The translations under genes and the position numbers were made by a program. 64,000 bases of DNA from Paenibacillus sp. J2TS4 (GTDB taxonomy: Bacteria; Bacillota; Bacilli; Paenibacillales; NBRC-103111). Below the pieces are notes generated by a model. It saw only the letters and a program-made list of their open reading frames with translations, had not been told where the DNA came from and did not search any database. The stretch spans positions 310,001 through 374,000 of the forward strand of contig NZ_BOSH01000004.1 of the NCBI RefSeq assembly GCF_018403245.1. Direction: 5' to 3'. Shown here in pieces: positions 63,618 through 64,000 of the stretch (the first letter of the stretch is position 1; each line of letters starts with the position of its first letter).

Positions 63618-64000
63618 ATGAATATGACGATGACGAAATGGGACATTTTGGGCATCGAGCCGACTCTGCAAACGTCCGAAATCAAACGCGCCTATGCTAA
63701 AATGCTGAAATTAAATCATCCCGAGGATGATCCCGCCGGTTTTCAGCAATTAAGAGCAGCTTATGAATCCGCTTTGCAGGAAGTGCAGATCCGCCAAGCT
63801 GATGATAAGACATCCACCGTCAGCCTGACGGATATCGGGGGAAAAGACAAGGACTCGCTCGGCTTGACTCCTTCCCAGCTCGCTTCTCCTAAAGCGAATG
63901 GGATGAACTTGTCAGCGGAGACGATAGCAGATCGATTCATGAGCGAAGTGGAAAAGATTTATAATGATTTGTTTACAAGAATCGATAAGAAGCGATGGCA
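63618..64000 (+). CDS. J-domain protein, probable HscC co-chaperone (3' truncated by window edge)
   Basis: At least 127 codons, starting MNMTMTKWDILGIEPTLQTS and continuing EIKRAYAKMLKLNHPEDDPA then GFQQLRAAYE. This is a J-domain of the DjlB/DjlC type, where the canonical HPD reads HPE-D-D-P. A linker region follows and the frame is open at the window end. It starts 4 nt after the hscC stop. ATG codons at 63618, 63624 and 63630 are all possible starts. Confidence 0.85.
   Translation, partial: MNMTMTKWDILGIEPTLQTSEIKRAYAKMLKLNHPEDDPAGFQQLRAAYESALQEVQIRQADDKTSTVSLTDIGGKDKDSLGLTPSQLASPKANGMNLSAETIADRFMSEVEKIYNDLFTRIDKKRW

Overview
The window reads as a chromosomal segment of a spore-forming Firmicute, most likely a member of the Paenibacillaceae. 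The evidence is the spore genes (spoVS, an alpha/beta-type SASP, tgl), strong Shine-Dalgarno sites, frequent TTG/GTG starts, and the gene order rimO-pgsA-cinA-recA-recX-rny-ymdB-spoVS-(dipeptidase)-korAB-miaB-ricA. That order matches the Bacillus pgsA-cinA-recA-rny-ymdB-spoVS-miaB-ymcA neighbourhood, with Paenibacillus-like additions. I cannot name the species. No rRNA, tRNA or CRISPR array was seen.

Layout. (1) 1-14.5 kb is a conserved housekeeping and sporulation core: tRNA and ribosome modification (rimO, miaB), phospholipid synthesis (pgsA), DNA repair (recA with a LexA-type box, recX, cinA), RNA decay and biofilm control (rny, ymdB, ricA), spoVS behind a SigH-like promoter, and a two-subunit 2-oxoacid:acceptor oxidoreductase. 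(2) 14.6-24.6 kb is mixed metabolism: a nucleobase permease, MgtC, a Mug-type glycosylase with a phosphodiesterase, a beta-lactamase-like esterase, an acetyltransferase, a ROK fructokinase, spore transglutaminase, a membrane cytochrome c, a SASP and a spermidine-synthase-like protein. (3) 24.6-25.5 kb has no protein gene but holds a degenerate direct-repeat block and a promoter/terminator-bounded, strongly folded RNA that resembles 6S RNA. (4) 25.6-34.2 kb has a MutS2-like ATPase lacking the Smr tail, followed by a complete ectoine locus that joins import (ehuBCDA) to synthesis of ectoine and hydroxyectoine (ectABCD). (5) 34.4-39.3 kb has a sugar symporter with a YdjC deacetylase, a CPBP protease and a small stress cluster (Hsp20, DUF1328, YflT-like). 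(6) 39.3-41 kb is an AT-rich scar with a truncated cysK. (7) 41-44.4 kb is a zinc uptake operon (znuCBA-zur) behind two identical Zur-box-like palindromes.

(8) 44.7-55.6 kb is the most interesting region. It is a thiazole/oxazole-modified microcin (TOMM) cluster of the heterocycloanthracin/sonorensin type. An 83-residue precursor has cysteine at every third position thirteen times in a row. It is followed by an F-protein (RRE plus ThiF-like), a C/D-fused YcaO cyclodehydratase ending in PHPFP, and a SagB-type dehydrogenase. Beyond the operon terminator lie a lipoprotein and a three-gene ABC-2 transporter that could serve export or immunity. A MalT-like LuxR regulator follows. (9) 55.6-64 kb is repeat-rich: a decayed DUF4097-like gene, MITE-like elements, an intact IS4-family element (9-bp target duplication, perfect 13-bp ends) inserted in a dispersed repeat, and an hscC-type Hsp70 gene with a J-domain partner cut by the window edge.

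Three families of short dispersed repeats recur in the intergenic spaces. One has copies at 16.05, 45.19 and 59.20 kb, and its terminal inverted repeats differ in sequence between copies while keeping their pairing. One copy has split an otherwise perfect terminator.
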